Source: Molossus alvarezi
Taxonomy: Eukaryota > Chordata > Mammalia > Chiroptera > Molossidae
NCBI GenBank assembly: GCA_037176705.1
Contig: CM073890.1
Location: 95,222,591-95,286,590 of the forward strand
Length of the DNA: 64,000 bases
Reading direction: 5' to 3'
The stretch's first letter is position 1, and every line of letters begins with the position of its first letter. The notes under the pieces are model-generated. The model saw nothing but the letters and a program-made list of their open reading frames with translations, made no database searches and was not told where the DNA came from. A program made the translations under genes and the position numbers. Positions 47,371 to 59,600 of this stretch are shown here, in pieces.

Positions 47371-48126
47371 GTTTGGAAAACTGCTTTATTCAATCTACAA
47401 TATCCACTTTTACATGTCAGTAAATATTGAAGGTTTTGGGTTATTTCCTCCTGAAATGTTGACAGTTGACTGAGTATATCCCAACAGGTATATGATTTTG
47501 TCATAACCAAACCAAACCAAACAAATAAGCCATGATCTCCTACTTTTACACCTGAGATTTTGAAACAATGTACACTTTCAAAAGGAAAAGGGGAGGGGAG
47601 GAGAGAACACATTAATCTTATTGCTATTTCATGAAAATAGCCAATCCCCAAGACACTCAAGTGGTTCTTATCCCAGATGGAATGTCAGCTCTAACATTTA
47701 TCTATTTGGATTATGTAATTTGTTTACTTCTGCCCACAGAGTTCCAGAAAAAAATTTTCAAATGAAATGTCACCATCAACTTTTCTACTAGAACTATTTT
47801 TATAACAATTTATCTATATATTATCTTTCTCAAAAAAAAAAACAGAAAACTTAGAGTGGGTAACAGAGACAAATATATCTATATATATGACAAAAAGCAT
47901 AAAAATGTGGGTTAAAAAATAGAGTCAAAATTCAAGCTAGAAAACAAAATATATCTAATACAGAATTGTGTTATCAATAATGTTATTTATAAAATAGAAA
48001 AAAAAATATTAATATTGCTAGATTAGGTATAACATCTAAGTACTCTTTTTCTTTCTATTTAAAATATTAGTTTTTATTCTGAGACTATTTCCTTCCTACT
48101 TTTGAGTACTAAACTATTGTATTTTT
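47371..48126. other. Unassigned sequence
   Basis: AT-rich, no recognised repeat or gene. Confidence 0.4.
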
Positions 48127-48250
48127 AATTGAATTTATTGGAGTTGCATTGGTTAAGTTATAGAGGTTTAAGGTGTATAGTTCTATCATATATCATCTGT
48201 ATATTGCATTGTGTGTTCACCACCCCAAGTTATCCTTACTAAAATGTTGC
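48127..48250 (-). mobile_element. L1 3' end fragment (antisense)
   Basis: The plus strand reads 'gaatttattggagttgcatt', 'ctgtatattgcattgtgtgt' and 'tcaccaccccaagtta', the complement of the 3' UTR type seen at 39,200-39,438. Confidence 0.78.
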
Positions 48251-48790
48251 TGGTATATTTGTTACCATGAACCTAGTGGGAGGAACAACTCATGCATTAT
48301 CAGATTAGATAGCTACAACATAACTTTTGGGGTGGGTAACATATTCTAATCTCTTTCTAATTGAATTGCTTTCACTCTCTTTTGCACTCCATCCTTGATT
48401 GCCTGGCCTTACTGGAGTTGTTTCCATCCCGAGAGTTCTTAGCTCAGTGTAGATATGTCCTTGCACCTGTGACTACCAAACTCTCCCACCTCCTCATTGT
48501 GGAGAACTGCCTGGCAGAGGGAAAGCAGTGACCAAGCAGGAGGAAGCAACCCTTACAGACGCTTGTCCCTGTCACTCTCCCTCCCCTTGGAGTCTGCTTC
48601 ATCCCATCTACTTCTGTTCTATCTCCTAATAAATCTCAGCTCTGTCACCCCTATTAATTCCCAGGTAGAACTGAAAGAAAAAGATGAGACAATTATAATC
48701 TCACCACCTTCTTGACCTTGATTGGTTGGCCTTGTTAGAAAGTAGGTCTTCCAGAACCTGTTAGTAAATTTTACCAGGCATAAGTGAGAT
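48251..48790 (+). other. Unassigned; possible LTR-like segment
   Basis: A GC-richer block (48,400-48,720) includes AATAAA at 48,628-48,633 followed by 'ctcagctctgtcaccc', which resembles an LTR polyadenylation region. No partner or family recognised. The 72-codon frame in it has no domain. Confidence 0.25.
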
Positions 48791-49141
48791 GCTATAGACT
48801 GAATGTTGTGTCCCCCAAAATTTGTATGTTGAAATCAATCCTGAATGTGATGTGTTAGGAGAGTCTGTGGGGGGTGATTAGGTCGTGAAGGTGAAGCCCT
48901 CATGAACATGAATAGTGCCCTTATGAAAGAGACCCCAGAGAGCTCCCTTGACCTTCTGCCATGTGAGAACATATCCAAAAGACAGCTCTCTGTGAATCAG
49001 GAAGCAGGCCCTCACCTGACACAATCTGCCAGTGCCTTGGCCTTGAACTTCCCAGCCTCCAGAACTGTGAGAAATACTGTTTATATTTATAAGCCACCCA
49101 GTCTAGGTGATTTGTTATAGCTGTCTAAACTGACTAGGACG
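48791..49141 (+). mobile_element. MLT1-type MaLR solo LTR (sense)
   Basis: Follows MLT1 from start to end: 'tatagactgaatgttgtgtc', 'gtatgttgaaatc', 'gtgattaggtcgtgaaggtg', 'atagtgcccttatgaaagag', 'ccatgtgagaacat', 'ccagaactgtgagaaatact', 'gccacccagtctaggtgatt' and 'tgttatagctgtctaaactg'. No internal sequence, so a solo LTR. Confidence 0.87.
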
Positions 49142-49536
49142 TGGCAGATGTTCAAGATCATTTCCTATACTTTACCTAGATCCTTACTAAAAGTAAGAGA
49201 ACAAATTAATATTTAACATGCTAAACAGAAGTTGTTTTCATAGTTGGTATAGGTAAGAGTGTGGTTGAAGAAGCAATGAGAATACATGTCATACTTATCA
49301 GCTCTGGGAAGAAGGGGGGAACAAGAAGGACGGAGGATGGGGTGGGGGAATCTTGTCCACTGTATACTTTAATTTTACTTTAAAAATGTTGAATCAAGTG
49401 ACTCTATTATCAACTCAAAATTTTAATTTAAGCTCTAATAAAGAAACAAAGAAGGAGGGATGCAGTTGCGGGGGAGAGTGAAGGAGGGAGAGAAGGAGGA
49501 AGACAGGAGGGAAGGAGAGAGGGAAAGGAAATATGC
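49142..49536. other. Unassigned, purine-rich end
   Basis: Becomes a GGA-rich purine tract at 49,450-49,530. No gene or recognised repeat. Confidence 0.4.
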
Positions 49537-49553
49537 AGAAATTAAACAACTCT

Positions 49554-49749
49554 GCCCAACCAGTGTGGCTCAGTGGTTTAGTGTCAACCCATGCAACAAG
49601 AGGGCACCAGTTCAATTCCTGGTCAGGGCACATGCCCAGGTTGTGGGGGGCATGCAGGAGGTGGCCAGTCAATGTTCTCTCTCATCAATGTTTCTATCTC
49701 TCTCTTCCTCTCCCTTCCTCTCTCTCTAAAATCAATAAAGAAAAAAAAA
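49554..49749 (+). mobile_element. Classic older Ves SINE
   Basis: GCCCAACCAGTGTGGCTCAG head, 'ggcacatgcccaggttg', 'gggcatgcaggaggtggcc', CT-rich body and AAAATCAATAAAG tail. The TSD AGAAATTAAACA starts at 49,537 and again at 49,750, with partial extension. It lacks the 3' hairpin of the younger subfamily. Confidence 0.9.
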
Positions 49750-50639
49750 AGAAATTAAACACATCTAATGTGGAAAATGAAAGGAAAAGGAAATGTTTTT
49801 ATGTATATTATCAAAGTTACTTTCAGTGTCAAATTCTCATTTCTGTGACTAATTACAGTTTAAACTTTAAATAAATGACTTCAGCTAATCTATTACAAAT
49901 GCATTTATAATCAGACACAGAAATTAAAAACAATTAGTTATTTCTGTTCACAATGGAAGGGCCCAGACTGCATTGTAAACATATCTATTTATGAGTGGAT
50001 TTCTATAGAACTGCATGCCAATAATTGCAATGTGCGTGTGTGTGTGTGTGTGCGCGCATGCACACACACATTCAGAAAACATCCACTTGGATTATAGAAT
50101 TAAACATCATTTTGATTACAGAGACTGTTACTTAAGACAATATTCTTAAATTTAACCCCTTTCTGTAAAATGTACCTCTTTTGTTTGTTCATATTCTCAA
50201 ACTCAAAAATTCAATATGCAACTCCAACTATACCCCCCCCCACCCCAGTCAATATAAACACACCAGGCAACTTAGAAACTCCTGAAACTTCAAAGACTTG
50301 TAGAAGCCTCCTAAACAATTTTTCCAGTCATGTAATAACCTCCATCCTAATTATTTTTTCCCTCTCTCTGCAAAACAGAGAGAAGAGATGGTCTTGGTAA
50401 AAGACCCCAAATAATTAAAGTAATTGAATAGATAGCTTGGTCTCAGTGCCGCTAATATAATATATGACTGTCTTTGCAAACCAAAGAAATGTGAAATATA
50501 AATTTGTTTCTATTCCAAAAATGTTTAGTGGTATGCTGGTAAATCTTTAAAAAGGGCTCTCCACGGGTTTTTTTTAAAAAAGCCTATTTCTGTGTTTGCC
50601 CATTTCTGTGGTGTCTGATTTCAAACTACCACCATGACT
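49750..50639. other. Unassigned AT-rich sequence
   Basis: Contains the alternating purine-pyrimidine tract annotated separately. Otherwise nothing recognised. Confidence 0.4.
50030..50070. repeat. Alternating TG-GC-CA tract (Z-DNA capable, self-complementary)
   Basis: Forty-one bases of strict purine-pyrimidine alternation: a TG run, then GCGCGCATGC, then a CA run. The TG arm is complementary to the CA arm, so it can also form a hairpin or cruciform. Confidence 0.9.
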
Positions 50640-51150
50640 GATCTTAAACTCCCAAGGCTCTATGCCCTACTCACACCCTCTTCTCCATTCCTTGTTCCTT
50701 CTCTGCTTTGTTCTCACAACCCTCACCTCAGTTCAGCCATCAGTGTTCTCACTGAATATTGCAAGTACACTACCCCAAATTCTGCTCCTGAACCCTCCAT
50801 CTCTCCTCAGTAATGCAGCCAGAAATATCTTTCTAAAATGCAAAGGTTTTGTATCAGTGTGCTTCATTGCCTTCAGATAAAGCCCCAAATGGCCTACCAT
50901 GGCCTCTGATGGTTCTGTTTGATTTGGCCCATGTATTTGACCTAGTCACACTGGTTGGCTTAAAGTTTCTTCAAAGTTTTCCCTTGTGTCTCTGTGTATT
51001 TGTATACCCTTTCATTTCTTTGTCACTGTTATCACTACTTAGTACTGTCCCTTGAACATTCCTGTGTGATTGTACTTAAAACCTGTATTGCAATAATTTG
51101 TTCATGTGTTTACTTTCTCAATAGAACATGAGCTTCATGGGGCAAGAGGT
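50640..51150 (+). mobile_element. L2 (LINE-2) remnant
   Basis: Typical L2 drift on plus: 'tgccttcagataaagcccc', 'ggcctaccatggcctctgat', 'tggcccatgtatttgacc' and, at the end, 'caatagaacatgagcttc' and 'atggggcaagaggtcatg'. Frames at 50,662 and 50,849 are relics. Confidence 0.72.
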
Positions 51151-51159
51151 CATGTTTAT

Positions 51160-52030
51160 TAGTTATAATGGAGCATAGTTGAAACGTTGATATCATGTCT
51201 ATAAACTACAAATATTGTCAATTTTGAGAAAATATCTTTATAGTGTGTCTCTTCTCTGTCTGTCTTGCAATGGAAGAAATCCAATCTTGTCTTTGGCAGG
51301 ACCAGAAAAAAGGCCACTGCCCATAGTTTCTGTTCTACATCAAAGTACAGTCTAGTCCAGCATCCTGCATGTGGAATCTACATGGCCATGGGTCACGTGG
51401 TTGCTTAGGGCCACGTAGCTATGGAGAGAGAACAGGCGAGCATGGGTCATGGAGCAAGAGAGAGCAAGAAGATGAGAGTGGGAACTCCTAAAATCTGGGG
51501 ATTTTAACCTCCCAAGATTTCATGGGCTTGCATTGGGGACCACCCTCCTAGCCGATAGTCTTTTTCCCAGGCTAGGCTGACCGACAAACACCTTCCTTAT
51601 GTCACCCTGACTTCACTGCACATGTGCCAATCTCCCCCTTTGTTGGATACCTTACCCCACTTATCTGCAGGGAATGGATCACTGTAGCTTCCTGGTGAAG
51701 CTGCAGTGACATGAAGATGACCATGTCTATATTGTCTGCCCTTCCCTTTGCTCTGTTTCTATTATTAATATTAATAGACTACATAATTTCTATGACAACA
51801 ATACCCTCTGCCAAACATGAGCCTTGTGATCTTACAAGGGTAAATGGGTAAAGGTCTTGTCTTCTGTAACTGCTTCCTGCCTGTCCCAAGGCTCGGCGTT
51901 GCTTTCCTGCCCACGCTGTATGTCCCCAATGGTATATTTTCTCCCTTAACCAAAGTAAAATCCTGCCATCACATTTAAACTTCTTCACGTGTATGCCGTT
52001 TGAAATTCTTTTCTCTCAACACCAGCAAAA
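51160..52030. other. Unassigned; possible old LTR
   Basis: 51,340-52,030 is GC-richer, with 'cacgctgtatgtccccaatg' and 'gtgtatgccgtttgaaattc', reminiscent of an endogenous retrovirus LTR end, but I cannot name a family and see no internal region. No coding evidence. Confidence 0.25.
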
Positions 52031-52620
52031 GAACTCATTTTCACCAGTAGCAATAAGAAGTGGTGTTTTGCCTCTTTCCAAAAAGTAAAAATAAAACATT
52101 TTAAGTGTTGTAACATTTCCCTCAGAAATCAGACTTTAGTACAGCTGTTTTCAAACATATTTTTTGGTTTATGTGATTTTTGTTGCAAATAATTTTGCAT
52201 TATTTATAAATTATTTAAAACTTTATTATTATTATTATTAATATTATTTTACAAACAAAGGATGATAAGATTCTCATCATGACAAATTAGGTGCAGATGA
52301 TTCAAGCCCATGGCTAAAAAATCTTACTGATGTTATTTCACTTAGTGGAAAACAACAGATGTTTTCCCAAAAGATGTGTATGAAACTTGCAGAACCGGTT
52401 TTTAATTATGTTAGTGAAAAAATCAGGAAGCAAAGACTATATGGATAATGTACATTCTTATTCTGTGAGACTTAAATCATTTTTTCATGAGAAAAACAAT
52501 AATCATATTTGGTTATTTTGTGAAAGCTGTATGTATCAGCATAATGTAAATGCAAAAAGAATTGACAGCAATGTGAAATTCAAAATACTTTCTAGGTAGC
52601 AGTTGTCTTAAGGAGCAGAG
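52031..52620. other. Unassigned AT-rich sequence
   Basis: Includes a short ATT repeat at about 52,226-52,244. The 70-codon frame at 52,387 has no domain. Confidence 0.4.
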
Positions 52621-52625
52621 TATTG

Positions 52626-52664
52626 TGAGTGCATGTGTGTATGTGTGTATGTGTGTGTGTGTGT
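52626..52664. repeat. (GT)n imperfect microsatellite
   Basis: GT units interrupted by GCAT and TAT. Confidence 0.9.
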
Positions 52665-52824
52665 GAAATTTTTTGCCAAGAAATCATGAGGCCAAATGAT
52701 TATTTTATTTAGATTTACTCCAACAACTGGAAGTTGAAAACATTATTCATTTACAGTCTTTTTTTTTTTTTTTTGCAGGCGAAGTGGGTGTCATCACGTC
52801 TATGTTATTTTCCCCCAATTTTGT

Positions 52825-52925
52825 GTTTTTATTTTATTTAAAATTTTATTTTTTATATATTTTTTATTTTTCAATTACAGTTGACATACAATATTATATT
52901 AGTTTTAGGTGTACAACCCAGTGGT
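52825..52925 (-). mobile_element. L1 3' end fragment (antisense)
   Basis: The plus strand reads 'tttttcaattacagttgaca' and 'tattagttttaggtgtacaa', the complement of the 3' end of the L1 subfamily whose sense copy follows at 53,296. Confidence 0.75.
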
Positions 52926-52934
52926 ATTAAAGGA

Positions 52935-53520
52935 TCTGTATTAAGAAGAGGGGAAAAAAGATGAAAGTATGAATAACAAAATGGCAATAAATACATATCT
53001 ATCAACAATTAAATCTAAAAAACAAAATAAATGGCCCTGGCTGGTTTGGCTCAGCGGTTAGAGCGTCGGTCTGCGGTCCGGAGAGACCGGGTTCGGTTCC
53101 CGCTAAGGGCACGTACCTTGGTTGCAGTTTGTCCCCAGCCCTGGTTGGTCGTGCGGGTGGCAGCCACTCGATGTGTCCCTTCACGTCAATGTTTCTCTCT
53201 CTCTCTCTCCCTCCCACTCTATCTGTACAAAAAATGGAAAAATATATCCTCAGGTGAGGATTAAAAAAAATAAAAAATAAAAAACAAAATAAATGAATGA
53301 TCAGAACAGAAACAGACTCATACATACAGAGAACATTTTGACAGTTGCCAGAAGGAAGAGGGTTGGGGGGGATGCGTGAAAAAGGTAAAAGGAATAAGAA
53401 ATACAAATTGGCAGTAACAGAATAGTTATTACAGATGTAAAATATAGCATAGAGAATATAGAATATTGTCAATAATTACAATAATAACTATGTATGGTGT
53501 CAGATGGGTACTAGATTTAT
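52935..53520 (+). mobile_element. Rearranged L1: ORF2 start joined to 3' UTR, with SINE inside
   Basis: The first part (52,950-53,016) reads 'atggcaataaatacatatct', the start of an L1 ORF2. After the SINE, without any ORF2 body, comes the 3' UTR series 'gaacagaaacagactcatac', 'agttgccagaaggaagagg' and 'aactatgtatggtgtcaga'. About 4 kb of ORF2 is missing. The joint may be an old internal deletion, a splicing-like event or two adjacent fragments. The SINE at 53,034-53,278 came later. Confidence 0.6.
53034..53278 (+). mobile_element. Young Ves-type SINE
   Basis: GCCCTGGCTGG head, A-box TGGCTCAGCGG, B-box GGTTCGGTTCC (one C lost just upstream), CT-rich body and A-rich tail. A perfect 17-bp TSD (AAAAAACAAAATAAATG) lies at 53,017-53,033 and 53,279-53,295. 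Hairpin at 53,246-53,261 with AGGT loop. Confidence 0.95.
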
Positions 53521-54009
53521 TGTCATGATCACTTAGTAAGTTGTATAATGTCTAATCACTAGCCCAATCTTATTATACTCACTGAATCCATTTGACTTTA
53601 GAATAGATTTATAGTGGATTCCCAAATCCACTATATTTTTCTAATATTGTGATAGGCATTACAAGAGTTACTCATATTCAAACATCTCAATCACCTGTAC
53701 AGTAATGGAAAAATCCAGAGTTAGGAACCTTTAAAGTCTTATCCTGCGGTAGCAGTTACGGCAGAAGAGAATGTTTTATCTGGAATGTATTTGGAGTGGA
53801 AAGTTCCAAGACTGGATCAGTTTCTGATTTGCAATTGTCTGTTGACAATAAAAGATAAATAAAGGTGGAGGTAACAGAACTATAAATGAGACATATATAT
53901 GAAGAATATTTCATTGGCAAAATCTGTAGGACAGTTATTGGATGTGAACAGCTGAAAGAAAATAGAGTTAAAGATCATGCTTAGATGAGTCCTGGTCTGA
54001 ATTTCCCCT
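53521..54009. other. Unassigned AT-rich sequence
   Basis: No gene or recognised repeat. Confidence 0.4.
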
Positions 54010-54240
54010 TCTTACTGTCACCTTGCTCACTCAGCCCCAGCCATGTCAACCTCCTTGCCATTACATAAAAATATCTGCCATACTCCTGTATCAGTGCCTC
54101 TGAACTTGCTATTCCTTCTCCTGTTCCCCAGACATTTCCATAACTTGTTCCTTCTTTCTGTCGGGTGTTTGTTCAGATGTTACCTTCTCCGCGAGGATTT
54201 CTATAGCCCTCCAATCCCCCTATTTAATATTGCAGCCATC
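54010..54240 (+). mobile_element. L2 (LINE-2) remnant
   Basis: CT-rich L2 3' block: 'gtcaccttgctcactcagcc', 'ccatgtcaacctccttgcc', 'ctattccttctcctgttc' and 'cagatgttaccttctccgcg'. The 86-codon frame is a relic. Confidence 0.68.
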
Positions 54241-54505
54241 CGTAGCCCCAAACATGGTGGTGATTTGGAATCTGATGGAGTCGTTACAGATATGGGAGAA
54301 TAACAGTATTAGATCTATTTTGAACATATTAAAATAAAAATGTAGTGGGTTAGAAAAATAAATCTGTAACACAGAAAAGATAAAAATGTAATGATATATT
54401 TTTAAGAGTCCTCAAAATAATTATAATATGGATATCAGGACTTCTGCTTCAGGGCAGGATGAAGTATTCCTGGCAACTAGAAAAGCCAGGAAAATTATAA
54501 GAATG

Positions 54506-54506
<1 letters not shown>

Positions 54507-54545
<39 letters not shown>
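54507..54545. repeat. (GT)n microsatellite
   Basis: About 19 uninterrupted TG units. The CVCVCV-type frame is an artefact. Confidence 0.97.
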
Positions 54546-54546
<1 letters not shown>

Positions 54547-54549
54547 AGA

Positions 54550-55045
54550 GAGCTGCTGAAGCAAAAAAGCTTAGAAGGACTAAAATTCCAGAAAAAATGG
54601 ATGAAGTCAGACATAAAATGAGGATCTGTGGTTTCCCTTTTCTCTGGAAGTACTCGCTGATTGTAAATATAAACAAAAGCCTAAGGATGTGAGCAAGAAG
54701 ACAGAGCTGCTGTTAAAGCACTAATAAACAATCACAGTTTTGTAAGTTATGTGGGTTACTGTGACAAAATTGGAGATTCAAAGGACTCTAACACAGCCAA
54801 CCTCCATCTCAAGACTTTGCTATATTCTGCAGATGTGTAGAAAAAATGCTCAAAGAGCTCATTTAAATACCTCTGAAGAGCAGACAGTAAATTCCAATTT
54901 CTTGGTACTAGGGAGAGTAAATTCTCAATTAAAAGCCTATTAAAGGCTACCATAGGAACATATACAAATGAGAGGCGACAGAACCTTAGCAAACTGCTTC
55001 TCAGCCTGAGCTTAGTTCATAATTGAATGAAGCTATCAGTTATTT
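54550..55045. other. Unassigned sequence
   Basis: No recognised gene or repeat. It may be older L1-associated DNA, but no landmark is clear. Confidence 0.35.
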
Positions 55046-55049
55046 TCTA

Positions 55050-56382
55050 CATTTTAAAAATTAAGACTATTTTTAGAGCAGTTTTAGGTTCTCAGAAACC
55101 CTGCAGAGAAGGTACAGAGATTTTCCATGTATCTTCTGTCCCCACAAACACATTGTCTCTCCTATTATCAACATCGCCCACCAGAGTGATAAAATTGTTA
55201 TAATTGATACATCTACACTGACACATAATATGTACACAAAGTACATAGTTTATGTACATTTTATGGGTCTAGGCAATGTATAATGACATGTGTCCATCAT
55301 TATGGTATCATACACAGTATTTTCACTGCCCTAACAATCCTCTGTGCTTTGCCTAGCTTTTCAGATTGTCTTCTTCCACTTAGTAATATGCATGTAAGTT
55401 CCCTCCATGTCTTTCATGGCTTGATAACTCATTACATTTTAGCATTGAATAATATTCCATTGCCTGCACATACCAGTTTAGTTATCCATTTATCTTAGTT
55501 ACTACTAAGTTTTGGCAATTATGAATAAAATTGCTGTAAACATCTATAAGCAGGTTTTTGTGTGGATATAAGTTTTCAGCCCCTTCTGGTAAATACCAAG
55601 GAGTACAATTGTTGGATTGTATGGTAAGAATATGTTTAGTCTATTAAACTGTCTTCTAAAGTGGCTACATTTTTTTGTATACCCACCAGCAATGAATGAT
55701 TATTCCTATTGCTCCACATCCTCACCAGCATTTGTTGTCAGTGTTCTGGATTTTGGCCATTCTAATAGGTTTACAGTGATACCTCATTGTTGTTTTAATT
55801 TGCATTTCCCTGAGAATCTATGATGTGAAGCATTCTTTCAATATGGTTATTTGTTAACTGTATATCTTCTTTGATGAGGTATCTACTCAGGTATGTGGCC
55901 CATTTTAGTCAGGTTGCTATTTTTGCAGACTTTTAAGAATTAATTGTGTATTATGGATAACAGTCTTTATCAGATACTTTTTTTGCAAATTCATTCTCCT
56001 GGTCGGTGGCCTTCTCATTCTCTTGATTTTGTCTTTCATATAGCACAAGTTTTTACTTTTAATGAGCAAGTTTGTCGTAATTTTTTCGTGTTCGTGCCTT
56101 TGGTATTATATATAAAAAGTTATAGCTATACTCAAGGTCATCTAGGTTTACTCCTATGTTATTGTCTATGAGTTCATAGTTTATGTTTTACATTTAGGTC
56201 TATGATCCATTTTGAGTTAATTTTTGTGAATGATGTAAGGTTTGTGTCTAGATTTTTTTTTTGCAAGTGGATTTCAATTTTGTACCATTTGCTAAAACAA
56301 ACTGTCTTTGTTGCATCATATTGCCCTTTGCTCCTTTGTCAAAGATCATTTGGCTCTATTTATGTGGATCTATCTTTGGACT
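55050..56382 (-). mobile_element. Old L1, antisense, 3' part (left of nested young L1)
   Basis: The plus strand is the complement of an old L1 3' UTR and ORF2 end: 'agcagttttaggttctcaga', 'tattccattgcctgcacata', 'ccacatcctcaccagcattt', 'tccattttgagttaattttt' and 'tgctcctttgtcaaagatca'. It is interrupted by the young L1 copy 2 and continues at 62,236. Confidence 0.9.
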
Positions 56383-56396
56383 CTCTATTCTGTCTT

Positions 56397-56655
56397 TTTT
56401 TTTTAATGAATTTTTATTTATTTTTTTGTTACAGACATTTTACCTTTTTACCCCATTGGCACCCCCCACCCCACCCCAACTCCACCCTGTCCCGGCTTAG
56501 TTGTCCATGTCCATTGGTCATGCATACATGCATATAAGTTCTGTGGTTTATCTCTTCCCACCCCCCCACACCCCATCCCCTCCTCTGAGGGATGTCAGTC
56601 TATGCCCAACTTCCATGTGTCTGGGTCTACTGTATTCCTCAGACTGTTATGTTCA
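56397..56655 (-). other. L1 copy 2 3' UTR
   Basis: C-rich on plus (G-rich on the element strand) at about 56,461-56,492 and 56,559-56,580, the counterpart of the G tracts of copy 1. Ends in an AATAAA-containing A-rich tail adjoining the TSD. Confidence 0.88.
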
Positions 56656-59600
56656 TTATATTCCATATATAAGTGAGATCATGTGGTATTTGTCTTTTTC
56701 TGCTTGGCTTCTTTCACTTAGGATAATACTTTCCAGGTCCCTCCATGTCGTCTCAAAGGATAAGAGATCTTTCTTTCTTACCGCTGCATAGTACTCCATT
56801 GTGTATATGTACCACTGCTTTTTTATCCATTCGTCTACTGGTGGACACTTGGGCTGTTTCCAGATCTTAGCTATTGTAAATAGTGCTGCTATGAACATGG
56901 GGGTACATATATTCTTCCTGATTGGTGTTTCAGGCTTCTTAGGGTATATTCCCAGCAGTGGGATCACTGGGTCAAATGGAAGTTCAATTTTTAATTTTTT
57001 GAGGTAGCACCATATTGTTTTCCATAGCGGCTGCACCAATCTGCATTCCCACCAGCAGTGTATTAGAGTCCCCTTTTCTCCACACCCTCGCCAACACTTG
57101 TTGTTTGATGATTTGTTGATGGCGGCCATTCTGACAGGTGTGAGGTGATACCTCATTGTTGTTTTAATTTGCATCGCTCTGATGATTAGTGATGTTGAGC
57201 ATTTCTTCATATGTCTCTTGGCCATTTGTATGTCCTGTTTGGAGAGGTGTCTATTCAGCTCCTCTGCCCATTTTTTAATTGGGTTCTTTGTCTTCCTTTT
57301 GTAGAGTTGTATGAGCACTCTATATATATTGGAAATTAACCCCTTATCTGATACATCATTGGCAATGATGTTCTCCCATACAGTGGGTTGCCTTTCCATT
57401 TTGATGATTATTTCTTTTGCTGTGCAGAAGCTTTTTAGTTTGATGTAGTCCCATGTGTTCATTTGCTCCTTTATTTCTGTTGCCTTAGGTGATGTATCAG
57501 TGAAAATTCTGCTCCGTATGATGTCCGAAATTTTGTTGCCTACATTTTCTTCTAGAATTTTTATGGATTCACAGGTCACATTTAAGTCTTTTATCCATTT
57601 TGAGTTTATTTTTGTGTATGGTGTAAGTTGATGGTCTAGTTTCATTTTTTTGCATGTAGCTGTCCAATTTTCCCAACACCATTTATTAAAGAGGCTGTCT
57701 TTACTCCACTGTATGCTCTTGCCACCTTTGTCAAATATTAATTGAGCGTATTGCCTTGGGTCCATTTCTGGGTTTTCAGTTCTGTTCCACTGGTCTATAT
57801 GCCTGTTCTTGTGCCAGTACCAGGCTGTTTTGGTTACAGTCGCTTTGTAGTATAACCTGATATCTGGTATTGTGATCCCACCTACTTTGTTCTTCTTTTT
57901 CAAGATTGCTGTGGCTATTCGGGGTCTTTTTTGGTTCCATATGAACTTTTGAAGTATTTGTTCTAGTTCTATGAAATATGTCGTTGGTATTTTGATGGGG
58001 ATTGCATTGAATCTATAGATTGATTTGGGTAGTATGGACATTTTAATGATGTTAATTCTTCCAATCCATGAACAGGGTATGTGCTTCCACTTTTTTATAT
58101 CTTCCTCTATTTCTTTGTTCAATGACCTGTAGTTTTCTGCAAATAGGTCCTTTACTTCTTTGGTTAAGTTTATTCCTAGGTATCGTAATTTTTTTGGTGC
58201 GATGGTAAATGGGATTGTTTTTTCAGTTTCTCTTTCTGTGAGTTCATCATTGGTGTACACGAATGCCGTCGATTTCTTGATGTTAATTTTGTATCCTGCT
58301 ACTTTGCCAAATTCATTTATTAAGTCTAGTAGATTTTTGATGGAGTCTTTAGGGTTTTCTATGTACAATATCATGTCATCTGCAAATAATGACAGTTTTA
58401 CTTCCTCCTTTCCAATTTGGATCCCTTTTATTTTTTCTTCATGTCTGATTGCTGTGGCTAAGACTTCCAGTACAATGTTAAATAAGAGTGGTGAAAGTGG
58501 ACATCCCTGTCTTGTTCCTCTTCTTAATGGAAATGTTTTTAGTTTCTGTCCATTGAGTATGATGTTGGCTGTAGGTCTTTCATATATGGCCTTTATTATG
58601 TCGAGATATGATCCCTCTATTCCTACATTGCTGAGCGTTTTTATCCGAAATGGATGCTGGATATTGTCGAATGCTTTTTCAGCATCTATTGATATGATCA
58701 TGTGGTTTTTATTCTTCATTTTGTTTATGTGGTGTATCACGTTTATTGATTTGCGAATATTGTACCAGCCTTGCATCCCTGGAATGAATCCCACTTGGTC
58801 ATGGTGAATAATTTTTTTGATGTATTTCTGGATCCGATTTGCTAATATTTTGTTCAGGATTTTGGCGTCTATGTTCATCAGGGATATTGGCCTGTAGTTT
58901 TCTTTCTTCGTAGTGTCTTTTTCTGGTTTTGGAATTAGAATTATGCTGGCCTCATAGAACGTGTTTGGAAGTCTTCCTTCTTCTTGAATTTTTTGAAATA
59001 GTTTGAGGAGAATGGGTGTTAGTTCTTTTTCGAATGTTCGGTAAAACTCCCCCGTGAAGCCATCTGGGCCTGGGCTTTTGTTTTCTGGGAGAGTCCTGAT
59101 TACCTCTTCAATTTCCTAGTTGTTATTGGTCTGTTCAAGTTTTCTATCTCTTCCGGGAATAGTTGTGGGAGACTGTGTGTTTCTAGAAATTTGTCCATTT
59201 CGCTTAGATTGTCTAATTTGTTGCTATATAGTTGTTCATAGTAGTTGTTAATGATCTTTTGTATTTCTGTGGTGTTGGTTGTTACTTCTCCTCTTTCATT
59301 TCTGATTTTGTGTATTTGGGTTCTCTCTCTTTGTTTCTTGGTGAGTCTAGCTAAGGGTCCATCAATCTTGTTTATCTTTTCGAAAAACCAGCTCTTTGTT
59401 TCATTGATCCTTTGAATTGTTTTTGTGGTCTCTATGTCATTTATTTCTGCTCTGATCTTTACTATTTCCTTCCTTCTACTTGCTCTGGGGTTTTCTTTTT
59501 GTTTGCTTTCTAATTCTTTAAGTTGTGAGGTTAGACAGTCAATTAGAAATTTTTCTTGTTTTTTGAGGTAGGCCTGTAGTGCTATGAACTTCCCTCTCAG

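Noticed and set aside
58160..58807. 215-codon frame antisense to L1 ORF2 (also 17,121-17,768)
   Set aside because: A shadow of the A-rich ORF2 on the opposite strand. It repeats in both copies only because ORF2 does.
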